DNA from: Cryptomeria japonica
Taxonomy: Eukaryota > Streptophyta > Pinopsida > Cupressales > Cupressaceae
NCBI RefSeq assembly: GCF_030272615.1
Contig: NC_081408.1
Location: 765,326,330-765,390,329, forward strand
Direction of reading: 5' to 3'
DNA length: 64,000 nt
The notes beneath the pieces are model-generated. The model made no database searches. It had not been told where the DNA came from and saw nothing but the letters and a program-made list of their open reading frames with translations. Both the position numbers and the translations under genes were made by a program. Every line of letters starts with the position of its first letter. Within the stretch, counting starts at the first letter, position 1. Positions 36,999-48,310 of this stretch are shown in pieces.

Positions 36999-38777
36999 CT
37001 CTTTGGAATATCCTAATTCAAAAAATACAAAAAAATTATAAAATATAAAAAAATCGTTACTTGGTGAAAACCTGGAAAACAGGCGCCTTGTGACACACAC
37101 AAAAAAAAAAACATTGAAACATCGAAAAAAAGTAAAGAGAAATAATTTCGTCCAACGGTGAAAACCACTTCGGTGGCGCCCTGGGCAAGTACCATGGTGA
37201 AAACTGGGTCACCAGCACCATTCATAGAGACATTGCTCCTCCCTCCTTCAGGATTCACTTTCATCCTTTCACTTTGCACACACTCACAACCTATTCGTTC
37301 ATAATAAACTTACCCATTCCCATCATGGCTTGTTATTGATCTACCCAAGATTGGTTAGCCATTCATAATAAACATCCCTTTTCACCTCCCTTTCCATCCA
37401 TAATAAATCAGATCCTATCTGTGGCTAAGGCAAATCCTATGTCTAGTGATGGATGTGAAACTGAGAACATCACATGTTTCGAGGAGTACAGTTTCTTCCA
37501 GCTTCCTTCAGTCTATCCGCGCACAATCCGCAATAAAGCAACATTTGCATCACAGATCCACAATAAAGTTCCATCTTCTCCGCAATAAAGTATCAGTTTC
37601 ATGGATTCAGTTAGTTTCAGATGAGACACAACAGCAACAATGGGCTTCAACAAATCAAATCTTTCAACAGACTCAGACAACATATGGTTCAGTGCTATAT
37701 ATCCTTTTTGTGAAAGTAAAAATTGTGACCACAATCAAATAAGACTTATACAAGTGACAAGAGACACTAAATTTGAGGACTACAGTGGATGTTGGTGTCA
37801 AGTCTTGGTTTTCTTTTGATTTTATCTTTCTGGTGACATGTCTTTTAGCTTTTCCAGGACGTCTCTGACTAGAGATTTTATCTCCAGGATGTCTTTGACT
37901 AGAAAGGCGAGGATGGGGTATCGTTAGCTATTTTTCTTTTGTTGTCTGTGGATTGTCTTTTAGTAATGCTATGACTTGTCCAAGGATATGAGGACACTGT
38001 GAGTCTAGTATGAACTGGGGCATTCCTTGTTTGTGATTGTCTTATCTCCATGCAAACGGGTACAATGACTTTCTGGGTCGAACATATGCCTCGATTGTCA
38101 TAACCTACTTGCCATAATAAGCTCAATGATGATAATGCACAAGAAACTCTTTCACTTTCATATCTTCTATCTTCCATCCCTCTTTCTTGATTGACTTCCA
38201 TCATCCTTCTCAAGTCCGCGTAGCCTGCTATCACATGACTGAGTATAATGACACGCCAAAAATATTTGCATTTCATGTAGTTTCCACCTGCATTACCACA
38301 TATAAGCATTTTATACATACATACAGATATCACAACTGCATCACATCCTGCACACAACACATGTTAGCACAATTTACATCTGCATTATCATATTCATCTA
38401 CATTACATACATTCACATTTGCATTTGCATAACATATAAAACACAAAAGAACAAAAATATTGCATTTCCTTATGTACATATTTGCATCCTTATCATAAGC
38501 ATCACATAAGAACATCTCATCACATAGGTACACATGCATATAGCTACCGTAAAGATGAATCATCTCATATATATATATATAAAGTGTCATGATACAATGA
38601 TGTCAAAATCATATGGCTACAATCACCCGCAGGTGTCTACATTATCATACAAAATGGTACAAAATTGATACATAAGAACCCATTGATAACTCCTGCCAAC
38701 ACTATTTGTAGTGCTAATCCTATCCATGTCATGATATCCCATGCCACATGTCCCACCCTCATCTCCAGTCTCGGATC
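36999..38777 (+). other. gypsy-C 3' noncoding region
   Basis: No plus-strand gene. GGTGAAAAC occurs three times (near 37061, 37159 and 37195) beside GGCGCC sequences; similar phrases occur in 3' regions of Tat elements. CAATAAAG-like short repeats lie at 37530-37590. A weak minus-strand frame (37899-38360, with DLRRMMEVNQERGMEDRRYE) lies downstream of the antisense gene in its own direction and might be a further exon, but I cannot show it. A short (AT)n tract is at about 38567-38581. Confidence 0.4.
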
Positions 38778-39758
38778 CTAGAACACTCGTCTAAGGGCAT
38801 CCCTATCTCCGTCTCGATCGTACGGAATCAGCTCCCCATCGATCGGTATCCACAGAATCCTGTATACATCCTCCAGGGTGACTATCATCTCCCCCATCGG
38901 CAAATGAAAAGTGCAAGTCTTAGAGTGCCACCTCTCCGCCAGTGCAGTCAGCAATCCCATGTTCGCCTGAAACTCAAGCACATACAGAATATGTCTCAAT
39001 CCCATAGCCTCAATCACAGCTCGGTCCTCAACTGTCAACTCAGGTCGCAACCTCTGAGTCGATGGGAATCTCTCCCGTGACTCCAGCATAGGCAAATACT
39101 CCTGCAGTCACACAAATCAATCATCTCAGTCCTAGTGACACTCACTGTTCATCACAAAGTGTTGCTTCTATCCTAGTGGTACTCCCTGTTCATCACAAAG
39201 TACTACGTGTTTTGCACTCCCTGTTCATCACAAAGTGCTGCTCACATTTGCACTCACTTTTCATCACAAAGTACCTAGATCTATCCTATCCTAGGGCCTC
39301 TGCTTGAGTGAATCCTGTTGAGTAGTCTCCTAATTGGCAACGTATGTTCTATCGCAAAATTGTCAATCCTAGCCCTATTTGCAATCCTAGTCTTCCCTAG
39401 AGGACCTGCTTGAGTGTATCCTCTCAATAGCTTATCCAATCGACAGCGTATGTTCATCATAGAATTGTCGATTTGACCTAGAAGACACAAATTCACATTT
39501 TTGGACACAAACGTGCTTTCATGACATAAACGCTCTTTTAGACCGCATAAACGCGCCTGGCACAACGCAGACGCGCCTACACATTTTTGACATTTTTTGG
39601 ACCCTATTCTAAGCGCATTTATTACATTACCTAGCATGCATTAATGACAACAATAAATGCATCAAAGTACAAGGAGGTTTTGTGGTACTTACTGGCTCTC
39701 CTGCCTCTGCTGGCCTCTGAAATCGACGAACACGATCGAATCTGTGAGCCATTGCCAT
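38778..39758 (-). pseudogene. Antisense plant-mobile-domain gene carried by gypsy-C (two exons, early stop)
   Basis: On the minus strand exon 2 (39101-38778) encodes a plant mobile domain start: LTVEDRAVIEAMGLRHIL, ERWHSKTCTFHLPMGEMIV, TLEDVYRILWIPIDGE. An upstream exon with ATG at 39756-39758 (MAMAHRFDRVRRFQRPAEAG) ends at a consensus donor, CCA then GTAAGTACC (39693/39692). A TGACTGCAG acceptor precedes exon 2 (39102/39101). Both join in phase 0. A TAG at 38778-38780 cuts the domain after about 130 residues; open sequence continues beyond it for about 40 codons, so the stop looks secondary. Mobile-domain proteins occur both as host genes (MAIN/MAIL1) and inside gypsy elements. Promoter not identified. 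Function in the element is unknown. Confidence 0.72.
39131..39275 (+). repeat. Short tandem repeat within the antisense gene's intron
   Basis: Four copies of CACT(C)CCTGTTCATCACAAAGT-like sequence with a period of about 35-50 bp. Directly right (39290-39480) is a longer two-copy repeat with CTGCTTGAGTG.ATCCT and CGTATGTTC in each copy. Confidence 0.75.
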
Positions 39759-40082
39759 CGCTGCTGACTGTTGCTGCTCTATCTTGCTCTGCACTCTGAT
39801 TTCTTGGATGTGTGGATGACAATGAGGATGTTTTCCCCTCATGGTCTATCTTATAGACTACCCTAGCCCTAGTCTCCTGTGTCAGTCTTCGTTATCCCGT
39901 GACTTTGTCACTTTATCTGGTCAGTCCATTCTAGCCTTTCTTTCTTATCAAGAGATTGTCTGTGGTCATTTCACACATTTTCATCCAATCTCTTGAGGGG
40001 GCATATCATTCCCATCTTGGGGCAACTCTGTATCAGTTCATCTTATCTTCTTTGAAACAACGCGACAAGCTGCATTGTCTCA

Positions 40083-40095
40083 AAGAGGGGCAAAA
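40083..40095 (+). other. Polypurine tract of gypsy-C
   Basis: AAGAGGGGCAAAA immediately before the 3' LTR start TGTAGACACCC. Confidence 0.8.
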
Positions 40096-40880
40096 TGTAG
40101 ACACCCAAAATTGTCCAGTCTAATTAAATAAATATTTTATTTATTTAATTATCTAAGCTTAATTCTTCTATTAATTAAATAAATCTTTATTTATTTAATT
40201 AATTCATTTATCCTCTTCTAGCCTTATTTCTCATTTAAATAAATACATTTATTTATTTAAATTATCCTTTTCCTAAATTAAATAAATATCTTATTTATTT
40301 AATTGATCCCACTTCTTCTATTAATTAAATAAATATTCATTTATTTAATTAATTCATTAACCTTTTCTACCCATGACACATGTCATTCATCTCTTAATTC
40401 ATACACTACCTACCTCTTTCATTATTTTCTTTACCTACCCTCTAATCATAGCCGACCTCCTTTTACACCTCTCAATCTTATCCCTCCATTTCATATTGTG
40501 TCTTCTATATAAGGAGACGCTTCCTTCATTATCAACCCTGGCTAATCAATCATCCTAATGACTTGACTACTTGATCAAATTGACTACTTGGCATATGCGA
40601 TCCTACTTGCAACCACATTTCGTTCTTTGTTGAGCTCTTGTGCACATAAAATCTGAGAGCAAATATATCAAGCAAGATCAATGGAGATAGGAAGAATGGA
40701 GATCCAAACCCTATTGGACATGTGATGGTATAATCTTTGTGATTTCATTTGATTTGCATTGTCTTAGGTAATCTTCATATGTTATGGTGGATCCTTGTTG
40801 TTGTTAGGCTAGGGTGTTGTGGTTGAATTCATTTAGCCTTTCAATATCATTATTATTGTTATCCATTTTCACCATATATA
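40096..40880 (+). repeat. gypsy-C 3' LTR
   Basis: Near-identical to 26415-27207; its last two bases are TA instead of CA. Followed directly by the GATAG target duplication. Confidence 0.93.
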
Positions 40881-40885
40881 GATAG

Positions 40886-43821
40886 TAGGGGATATGTTGT
40901 AGAACATCTAAATGTTGATGACCATTTTGTAGGTCCAGGGGACAACTGAGAGGGGGGGGGGGGTGAATCAGTTGTCTAATAAATTCAAATCAAAATCTTG
41001 ATAACCAACTTATTGCTTAATACCGGTAAGATAATTAATTGTGTCGGTAAACAGTGTTAACAGGAAATGTTGTACCGGTAAGAATTAATGCATGAAACAT
41101 AAGTACAAAGTCAACCACAACACATGACACGAATATTTGTACGTGGAAACCCTGTAAGGGGAAAAACCACGATGGGAAACCTTACCCACAATCAGATGAT
41201 ACTACTGCAGATAGTAAGTGTACAAGAGGGGTCTGCACGTGCAGAAAGGCCAACAGCCTAGAGCTCACTGCTCAAACACAAATGGGAGTCACACTAACTA
41301 CAGATGGATGGTTAAATCCAATGAGAATGTACTGCACAAAATAGCATCTTCATATGTTGGATTCAGTATTGGTGTAATGCTGATATGCTTCTACAAAAAC
41401 CTAGCTTCACCTTCAAATGATGTCTTCGTGTATATCTCTGCTTAATCTCACATATACCTTCTTATAATTCTTTTTCGCATTCCACACTTGATCTTGCAAA
41501 TAAGATCTTACATTTATACCATACCCTAAGACCAATTTTAGTAGGTCAGCTCTACAAGATATTACAATAAAACATTTTACAAATAATACAATATCCGATG
41601 CAATAACCGATTGAGCATGTCGGCTTAATGCATTGACAACAATAATAAATTATCTCCATAGCGTGCCATGCTGATCTAGAAAAGATAAACCTGCCGGTGT
41701 AACCCTAGATAACCTGGACCTATTTGTCGATGAAAGCAAATATGCAAATAAGAATATACCAATGATATTACTTCAAGAAAAAGTGTCCACATGATGTCTT
41801 CGACATTACCAAGTGTCTTCCATGTCATTGCAGGTACCGGTGAACATTATATCTTGCCGGTTAACCATATATCGGTGATTGTTGAACAATTTACTAATTG
41901 TCGGTGAATGTTGCTGGATCTCCAAAGTAGGTGTGTTAGCAGGTGTTGACATCAATGACAAAACCATACCAAAATACCAACACATTTCTTCCATGATCCT
42001 CAATTAGAAGATTATTGGTAAAATTATTGTGATGAATTTGAAGTGAGGAGGAGATTGTGGTCAAGATTCACTCTGCAACAGATTGTTACAATGAAGTTAT
42101 CCATTAATGTTTCAGGAGTAGAAGAAGATGTATTGGATCCTGAATTCAATGAAAGGGTTCAAGGGCAACCTATCCTTGAAATTGACTAGGATAGGAGAGA
42201 AGAGGAAAATATTCAAGCGAATTCCTTCAATGTCATAAGAAAAACAGAGAAGTGGTTAAGGGACCGCAAATTTAGAAAGGAGTTGATTATCACTCCTAAT
42301 GAATTAAAAGTTGGTCCACTTGCTACAACATAGATTCCCACTTCCTCCTCTAACGAAATTGTTGATGTTGCAGGTGCCACAACGCTAAAAATTGGAGAGG
42401 TTCAAAATAGAAGATCAACGAGATCCTCATTGAGTTCTTCAGCAGTTTGAATCACGCGTTCAAGGAGCAAAAAGAAAAACAGGGAACCAGTGGCGGATTA
42501 AATTTTTGTGGACTTGGATTCAGGCAAAGAAACCCAGTTGATCATGGATCAACATGTGTTAAATAACCCTTCAATGTAGGATACAGATGCAGGAAAAGAA
42601 CCTGAAGAAGATCCAAATCTGATGAGCACTATGACTATTGTCAACCCACCTGATGATCAGACACCTCTGCCCAAAGAAACTTTTGGTACTTCTTGATGGC
42701 TTGGAGCTTCAATTGGGAAGAAACACACTATTATTCCTATTACTATTCACATAGAGGATATGGTAAGTAAGTTCCTTGGGAAAATATCCAAACCCAAGAA
42801 GCTCAAAACATAGGCAATGATGGAAGTTGATGATGAAATAGGCCACTGGGTAGTGGAAGTAGCTAAGCCTATCTCAGATAGAGATCCATAAAAAGCCACT
42901 GAGAATGATTTTATTGTTGAGAAAATTGACTTGGGAGTTGCTTCAAGGGTTGTGGATGCCAAACATTTAGAATCCTCCACTAAGAGAATGATATTCAGGA
43001 CCTGGAAAGATGTAAAGGACAAACGGGAGTTGAAACAAGTTGTTACTCAGATGGCAGAATATATCAATGCCATACATCACCTGAGTCCTCAGCCCCTGTC
43101 ACAGATGACATTGTCCTTTGACCCCAAATCACCAGTGAATCAAAAGCTATTGGATCAGGTCTAGAGAAGCCACATGATAGCTAAAGTTTTTGATGAGTGG
43201 CTTGATTCTATGGTGCAATAGGGAAAGAACTACATTGGTAGACTGATCAAGGTATATGATAACGCCATAACTGTGAGTAAAGAGTTGGAACTAGAAGCTA
43301 CCGCATGTGATAAAGAAATAACTAAATGGGTAGCAGTCTTGGCGCAGATGAATGATATGCAGAAATTTGGCGTCATGAAATTTCTTACCGAGAAGCCAGT
43401 AGATAACCAGGATGACAACGTATTGTATGTATCAAGAAATAATGTTGAATGGAGGAACTCTATCATTAAACAAGGTCATGAAGAATCTGTCAAGTTACTA
43501 AAAGGATTAAAAGAAGTTATTGATATGATGCAAAAAGATCTAAAATACATCGATATACAACTCTTGAAGGAGGATGGACATACGATTGAACCAATGATAG
43601 ATATGGTCAAAACCTTTAAAGAAAGGGTGCAACTTGTTAAAGAGACAAAGTCTCTAACTACAAATGAATTTTCCAAAGTGGCAAGTATAAAATCATTGTT
43701 AGCAATCTGCTTCGATCACTTGGAAGTGCATAAAATTAAAGTTATGCAGGTAAACATGGACAGAATTTTGGAAGAAACTCATTCTACACATTGGACTCCT
43801 TCACTATCAAGTTATCCTTAA
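40886..43821 (+). pseudogene. gypsy-B third ORF, C-terminal part (interrupted by solo LTR 40928-41982)
   Basis: The frame resumes after gypsy-C, is broken again by a solo LTR, and continues from 41988 (HDPQLEDYW, DEFEVRRRLWSRF) to TAA at 43819-43821. At least nine stops interrupt it, mostly TAG. A 182-codon open end (43273-43821) has ELELEATACDKEITKWVAVL and a Lys/Glu-rich helical region, possibly coiled coil. The C-terminal layout (basic middle, helical tail) parallels gypsy-A's third ORF. No known domain recognised. Confidence 0.6.
40928..41982 (-). mobile_element. Solo LTR related to the copia-A LTR family
   Basis: On the minus strand it starts TGTTGGTATTTTGG and ends CCTACA. It is flanked by a perfect CATTT duplication (40923-40927, 41983-41987). 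It shares with copia-A LTRs the ACGTGGAAACCC ... AAAAACCACGATGGG block, an A/C-rich G-run end and many CCGGT motifs, but is shorter (1055 bp). A G-run of about 12 lies near its left end. Inserted in gypsy-B's third ORF. Confidence 0.88.
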
Positions 43822-44685
43822 TTTCTCAACAACACATTTGGAGTGGCAAAATGAACGTGGTACCATGACAAAACAAGACAAATTAGCAACCTCTTCTACC
43901 ACGTTGGAGTCTTGATCGGTTTATGGATGAGATGTCATCCTGTCTGCGGCCTTTGTTCATTTAAGTTTTATCCAGTTTGAAGCAAACAATTTCTTTTAAC
44001 TCTAGGGTAGAGTTTAAGAATTTAGGGTTATTTTCAATAGAACTATTGGCCTAGAGGCTATAAATATAATTAAGAAAGCTTTGTTAATGGTCCGAAAAAC
44101 TTTGATTTGAATTAGCAGACTTAATTTTCTTGGAATTGCAATGTAGACATTTGATAAATGAATGGAATGATATATTTTGTATGGTCTTCAAATCTGTGCG
44201 TTTGAATGATAGAGCAATCTCTGTTGGGATGTATGCTTCTATATAGGATATTTTACTTCATTATCAGTTCTTCATAAGTCTGTGAATTCATTGTTTAAGA
44301 AAATTAGTGGTACATTGTTGTTTAAATGATTATGATCCCCCTTGTCATGTGAGGCATGAGCAAGTATCGATCAACATTTATGCTACATTGAGTATTCTTG
44401 GTGAAATAAGTTTTACATTAAATTGAAATGTTCAAACTTTAAGTCTGTGAGCTTTACATTTATTCATAATTATCTTGTAGCATTCTTATTGTGTTGACAA
44501 ATGAATGTGAATGCCTTTCTCGCTTTTTGGTGAAAAGTGTGTTTCTTTCTGAATTATTTGCATAAAAATTCATTGAATATCTTACAAGGAGTTGCACTCT
44601 TATGCAGAGGGTAAATCGAAACTCAGTTCACCCAACTGTTGGTTTCATTTGCTTTTCATGAAAGGTTATACATGAGTCATCATTT

Positions 44686-44688
<3 letters not shown>
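43822..44688 (+). other. Probable gypsy-B 3' untranslated region and 3' LTR
   Basis: Follows the end of the third ORF. GGCTATAAATATAATTA (TATA box 44059-44066) lies about where an LTR promoter is expected. The partner LTR is outside the window, so boundaries and identity cannot be proved here. Confidence 0.35.

Positions 44689-44725
<37 letters not shown>
44689..44725 (+). repeat. (AT)n microsatellite
   Basis: About 18 uninterrupted AT repeats. Confidence 0.95.
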
Positions 44726-44728
<3 letters not shown>

Positions 44729-46252
44729 GGAAAGGCAAATCTGTTAACCAACAATGTATAATATTGTGGATCCAACATTTTACTTCAGAGATTTCCTTTC
44801 ATTTATATCTATTTTAAATTATTAAGGGTTTCCAATTGTGGTTTGATTGAGGCAAACTTCTATCAACCCAACACCATTTTTCCTCTCTTTATGTGTAAGT
44901 TACAAGTTCTAAAGAGAAGTATAGATTCAAAAAGTACAGACTAAGTTACATAGAACTAGATTTTAAAGAAGCAAAAAATCCTAGACAAGGTCACCTAACA
45001 AGTCATTATTTGACACTTTTATTATGGAGTTTTACGAGAACAATCTGAATGATATCCTAATCCAAAATCCATTTTTGATATCTGCATTTGACACCTTTGG
45101 GAGAAGGTTTCCTAGCAACATTGAGTAGCATTTTTTATCCTAGATTTCAAACACAAGTTCCTTCCTACTTCTCATTTCTAGATCTATACTTGATGTCTAC
45201 AAATACGTTTTGAAACTGTCTGTTTATGTTTATCATTGTAAATTTCACATCATTTACCCTAGTTCTTACATCCAATTCATATCATTTTTTAATCAAATAA
45301 ATTTGAACTAAATAGGAGAATAAAATCAATTTGTGCTCAACCCTTTCCAATAAGTGTGAGGTTGAGCCTATTGATTTTTATTCCCTATTATGTAAATTGG
45401 TTGTTGCAATGGATGGAAAATTAGGGTTTGACAAGTCATGCTTTGTAAACTAGGAAATGACCTAACTTTCACGTGTATCACATTAAAAGGAGGATGAACT
45501 CAATAGATCCAACCTCAATATTAATAAGAAGAGGGTTGAATGTTGATTGAAGTCCTATTACCTTTTGTTTAACTTAAAAATATAAATGAAAGGATGTAAA
45601 TTGAATGGTAAATCTAGGGTAAGAAAGTACATGCATGAACTAGCAACTTGGACTGATTATATGCTAACTAATAATGATATAGAAACTTCACAATAGGTAC
45701 AAAAATCGAATGAGAATCTAACTATGAACCTATAATTTAAATTTGGAGTTGAATTAATAGGACCAGGGTGCCCAGTGCCTTGGTCATTTAAGTTGTGGTC
45801 TAAAAGTTTGAACCTTGATGTAGTCTAGAAGACACTTATCAAATTTGGACCTGTTCTAGGAAGACCATGGTTATCCAAAGAGTCTTAGTCCTAGACCATG
45901 GCACCCAAAGTGCCCTTGTCCAAGAACTTTCTAATGAAATTTGGTTGGATGCTCTATTTCTGGGTCCTAGTATTGTTCTTGCCTTCCTGGCTCCATTAGG
46001 TACTTGTCGCTACACATAAGAGGAAAGAAAGGGGGTTCTGGATAGGGCTTGCCTTAGGTCAAACCCCTAGTTTTGAATTAACCCTAATTGAAATAGAAAT
46101 TGAACTGGAAAAGCTTACCTTTTGAGGGCAAGGCTAGATCTGAAATTGAAATGCTTGAGTGTAGATAATTATAACTTCAATATAGGTGATGCAATGCTCT
46201 TAGGACAAGTCCTTTGTGTATTAATGCAATAAAATAATAAAACACATAAAGT
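44726..46252. other. Degraded repeat sequence, no gene
   Basis: No coding frame. Two stretches recall the LTR of the 46524-53511 element. One is 44835-44915 on the plus strand (TTTGATTGAGGCAAAC then TTATGTGTAAGTTACAAG). The other is 46005-46085 reverse-complemented (TTGCCTTAGGTCAAACCCC matches the LTR's GGGGTTTGACCTAAGGCAA). They are probably old LTR relics in opposite orientations. Confidence 0.4.
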
Positions 46253-46523
46253 CCATCTGCATTGTGTTTTTGTCTTGGTTCTAACCCTATTGCATAGTCT
46301 TGCAAAAACCAATCTGTTATTGCATTATCATCTACTAAGGTTGAGTATCAAGCAATTGTTCTTGTTATCCATGAGGTTTTATGGCTCCATCAGTTGTTGA
46401 TAGACTTCAATGTTTCTCTTGATAGTCCCATTATTTGTTGGTGTGACAATCAAAGTGCCATTCACATTTCTCACAACCCAGTGGAGCATGAGAGGACTAA
46501 GCACATTGAGATCTGCATGCAAT

Positions 46524-47748
46524 TGTAGTGTCATAGATTATAATTGGTCCAATTTGCACCTCATGTTTACGCTCCTACTTTAGTGTGTCCTATCTTCATC
46601 CCCTCTCTTGGTCCATTTTGGCTCATTTTCTAAACCTTGATGTCATGAGCACCATTGAGTGGGCCCAATCTTCGAGGTCCCTTGTTTGCAAATTGGCAAG
46701 TCTTGTCTACTAGAGGACCGAAGCGTGGAGCACCTTGATCTCAACTAGGGCATGGAGCGCTTTGGTCCAAACTGGTCCTCCTTAATTAGGCCCTAATTTC
46801 AAATGGGGTAGGCTCTCTATCTCGATGACATTTGGTCCTCATGCTTATACTTGACCGTTGGAGGTTGGCCTAATCAGTAATTTACCTAGGGAACCCTCTA
46901 TAAAGGCATCCTATCAAATCATTTTGATATACATTACATACATATCATTTGTACATCCATGAAGCATTCATCATCAAGCATTTTCAAAGATTTGAGACTC
47001 CATTTCATCCTTCAAGAATTATGGAGCAAAGTTACATCAATATTCATAAAAGCATGTGTATGTGATTAGGGTTTTTTGTGTTCATGTGTTTTTCATTCCA
47101 TTACCTTCAATATTTATGGTTACATTCAAAGAGCATTCCATCATCATCAATGATTGCAGAGCTGAGGTATATCTCCTTAGCATTTATTTTAGTATTTGCA
47201 TTATTTCATCCAAGGTTAATTCTAAAATAGGGGTTTGACCTAAGGCAAACCCCCATCCACAACCCTGTTTCCTTTCTATGTGTGTGTAGGAACAAGCTCT
47301 GGAGCTATATGTGGGAATTTAGGCAAAGTTGGCAGTGACAAACAGGTTCAACTTTCGACAAAGGAAATTTCAGAGGATCGAGGTGAATATGTGCTACCTA
47401 GTCTTGGAAAATTAGGTTGAACTTTTGGGAATAGGTTTTTAATATCTTATTTTGCCCAGAGCTCAATTTGTGGCTCTACGGGATATTTGTAGCAATCCGT
47501 TTTTGACAGTCGAGTTCAATTATTCATACTTTTACCCTTATTTCACAATTCTCATCATTTTTCAACTAAGAAAGAAGGAGGCCCACACACCACAAAATTG
47601 GTAAATCTAGTCAATATACTCAGCCCCTATTCTCATCAAATTGTGGCTAGATCTATTGGATTTACCCCCTTCTTTCAATGTATGGTTAATTTGTGTAGTT
47701 AGTGGTTTTATTTGTTGAAACCCTAATTCCAAATTTACAACCATTATA
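46524..47748 (+). repeat. 5' LTR of the non-autonomous element
   Basis: Direct repeat of 52405-53511, with a TATA box TATAAAGG at 46899-46906. A primer-site-like TGGTGAACCTGACTCC begins at 47752. Confidence 0.82.
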
Positions 47749-48310
47749 TTTTGGTGAACCTGACTCCTTGCATGTTTATTTCTAATTTATGGTCGGATCT
47801 AATTTGTAGGCATTTAAACTAAATTTTACACTCATAGATCACATTTTCAATTAAATTGCATAAATTTAGTGGTTAATCTCACAAAAACCCTAATTTATTT
47901 CTATAGAATTAACTTGTGGGTTGTATAATTTTTCACTTGGTTTTTCAGATTTGATTTGTTTCATAATGAAAATTATTAAATCTGATTTTTTTTCTCTTTC
48001 ACATATGACTACATTTCTTTTTAGTTATATTTATCACAATCACATGTGTTGGATGATGACTTCTTTCATTTTATGTTACTTTTTTTTTCATAGTACTTTT
48101 GCATATTGCATTTTTAGTGTTTCCAAGATATTTCCTATTTGCAAATCATCTCTCACATCTTTTATCTATGTTATATGTGGTTTAATGATGACATCTTTAA
48201 GAATATACATGTTACATGTGTAGATCACATAAACGCTTTTTTAGATAATGATAATCCTAGAGATAACATTGACAAAGCTAACACTTGTGTCTCTCTGAGG
48301 GTATCTATTA

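Larger units (their letters stand above)
26415..40880 (+). mobile_element. gypsy-C: complete Tat-like Ty3/gypsy element, 14.5 kb
   Basis: LTRs at 26415-27207 and 40096-40880 are flanked by a perfect 5 bp duplication, GATAG at 26410-26414 and 40881-40885. Internal order: long leader, gag, protease, G-patch-like segment, RT, degenerate classical RNase H, archaeal-type RNase H, integrase, then 3 kb with an antisense plant-mobile-domain gene. Length, the extra RNase H and the long 3' region fit the Tat group. The LTRs look very similar by eye, apart from an 11 bp gap (TTATTTTATTA near 26742) and few substitutions, so insertion is moderately recent. Confidence 0.92.
19916..43821 (+). mobile_element. 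gypsy-B: old Ty3/gypsy element with upstream archaeal-type RNase H, split by nested insertions
   Basis: Sequence outside the younger insertions forms one element: 19916-26414, 40886-40927 and 41988-43821. Order: end of gag or protease, RNase H of archaeal type, RT, classical RNase H, integrase, about 1 kb spacer, third ORF. Its 5' LTR and gag lie left of the window beyond gypsy-A. Continuity across gypsy-C is shown by the GATAG target duplication and by the third ORF resuming after 40885. It carries many stops and several frameshifts, so it is the oldest layer of the nest. Confidence 0.8.

Noticed and set aside
37899-38360. Further exon of the antisense mobile-domain gene
   Set aside because: The direction fits, but I found no convincing splice pair and no domain match; it is mentioned only as a possibility in the 3' region entry.
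38330-38590. Minus-strand frame rich in Tyr, Cys and Met
   Set aside because: It comes from low-complexity CAT/ATA-rich sequence and has no recognisable domain.
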